Positions 58,133 to 58,199 of a stretch of 58,199 nt of DNA are shown one piece after another; within the stretch, counting starts at the first letter, position 1; the number at the start of each line of letters is the position of its first letter. Under the pieces are notes generated by a model. That model was not told the origin of the DNA and made no database searches. It worked only from the letters and a program-made list of their open reading frames with translations. This stretch comes from an uncultured Burkholderiales bacterium (GTDB lineage Bacteria; Pseudomonadota; Gammaproteobacteria; Burkholderiales; Burkholderiaceae_C): the NCBI GenBank assembly GCA_937871935.1, contig CALMQI010000209.1, positions 1 through 58,199 on the forward strand. The letters run 5' to 3'. The position numbers and the translations under genes are program-made.

Positions 58133-58199
58133 GGCAGCCGTGGTTTAGAAACTTTGACCACTTGGCAGACTCGCTAAACGTCCGCACGTAACGGCTGCC
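58133..58199. repeat. Nested inverted repeat at the window's right edge
   Basis: GGCAGCCGT (58133-58141) and ACGGCTGCC (58191-58199) are exact inverses, with GTTTAG/CTAAAC (58143-58148 with 58174-58179) nested inside. The window ends on the last base of the outer arm. It could be a regulatory site upstream of the desaturase gene, a transposon end or simply where an assembly stopped. Confidence 0.5.

Noticed and set aside
16509-58199. CRISPR array near the Cas4-like genes
   Set aside because: No regularly spaced repeats were found. The 22-nt motif copies are 5-12 kb apart, and no cas1/cas2 is present; the Cas4 likeness alone does not make a CRISPR locus.

Overview
The window looks like a chromosome segment of a high-GC betaproteobacterium, probably Burkholderiales. 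The evidence is GC-rich codon usage throughout, the dxr-rseP pair, and the closely spaced thyA and folA. It carries a plasmid-like integrated mobile element. Both window ends cut through something: rseP is incomplete on the left, and the right edge stops at the end of an inverted repeat. No rRNA, tRNA or CRISPR array was seen.

Left part, 1-16,508 (core-like). The C-terminal part of dxr and a partial rseP lie on the minus strand. A short odd junction follows, where dxr has lost its 5' part and meets a DUF3014 gene fragment that has lost its own. Next come an ABC export operon (ATPase, a di-iron MBL protein, a long FtsX-type permease and an AttH-like protein), a diguanylate cyclase, an acetyl-CoA hydrolase/transferase, an SPFH membrane protein with a ribbon-helix-helix partner behind a 28-bp palindrome, an ABC half-exporter, thyA, a PQQ sugar dehydrogenase-like lipoprotein and folA.

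Mobile-element part, 16.6 kb onward. A tyrosine integrase sits just after folA. Behind it is a tightly coupled minus-strand operon of an actin-like ParM, a small ParR-like protein, and two proteins that together hold all the motifs of one Cas4-like nuclease. A second integrase and a large ParB follow. A complete Qat defence operon (qatABCD) and a RES/Xre toxin-antitoxin pair come next. A series of small plasmid-type genes (DUF6878, TIM barrel, RadC/JAB, zinc ribbon, DUF5983) occupies 32-38.4 kb. SbcC and SbcD are separated by an inserted pair that includes an OST-HTH/LOTUS protein. Beyond them lie a gp3-like putative excision factor, a DUF1173 protein, and a giant N12-class methylase/helicase flanked by two recombinase-like paralogues that lack catalytic residues. 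The right end holds an ArgP-like regulator, a membrane transporter and a fatty-acid desaturase, perhaps cargo.

Two layers of RNA/DNA structure tie the accessory part together. Four copies of a 22-nt motif each lie between two unrelated-sequence hairpins, and three of them stand at the heads of gene groups. Several accessory genes also start directly after a hairpin that buries the Shine-Dalgarno sequence, with base pairs that covary between copies. I consider these structures, the split Cas4-like nuclease in a partition operon, and the LOTUS pair inside sbcDC the most novel items. The Qat operon is a known defence system.
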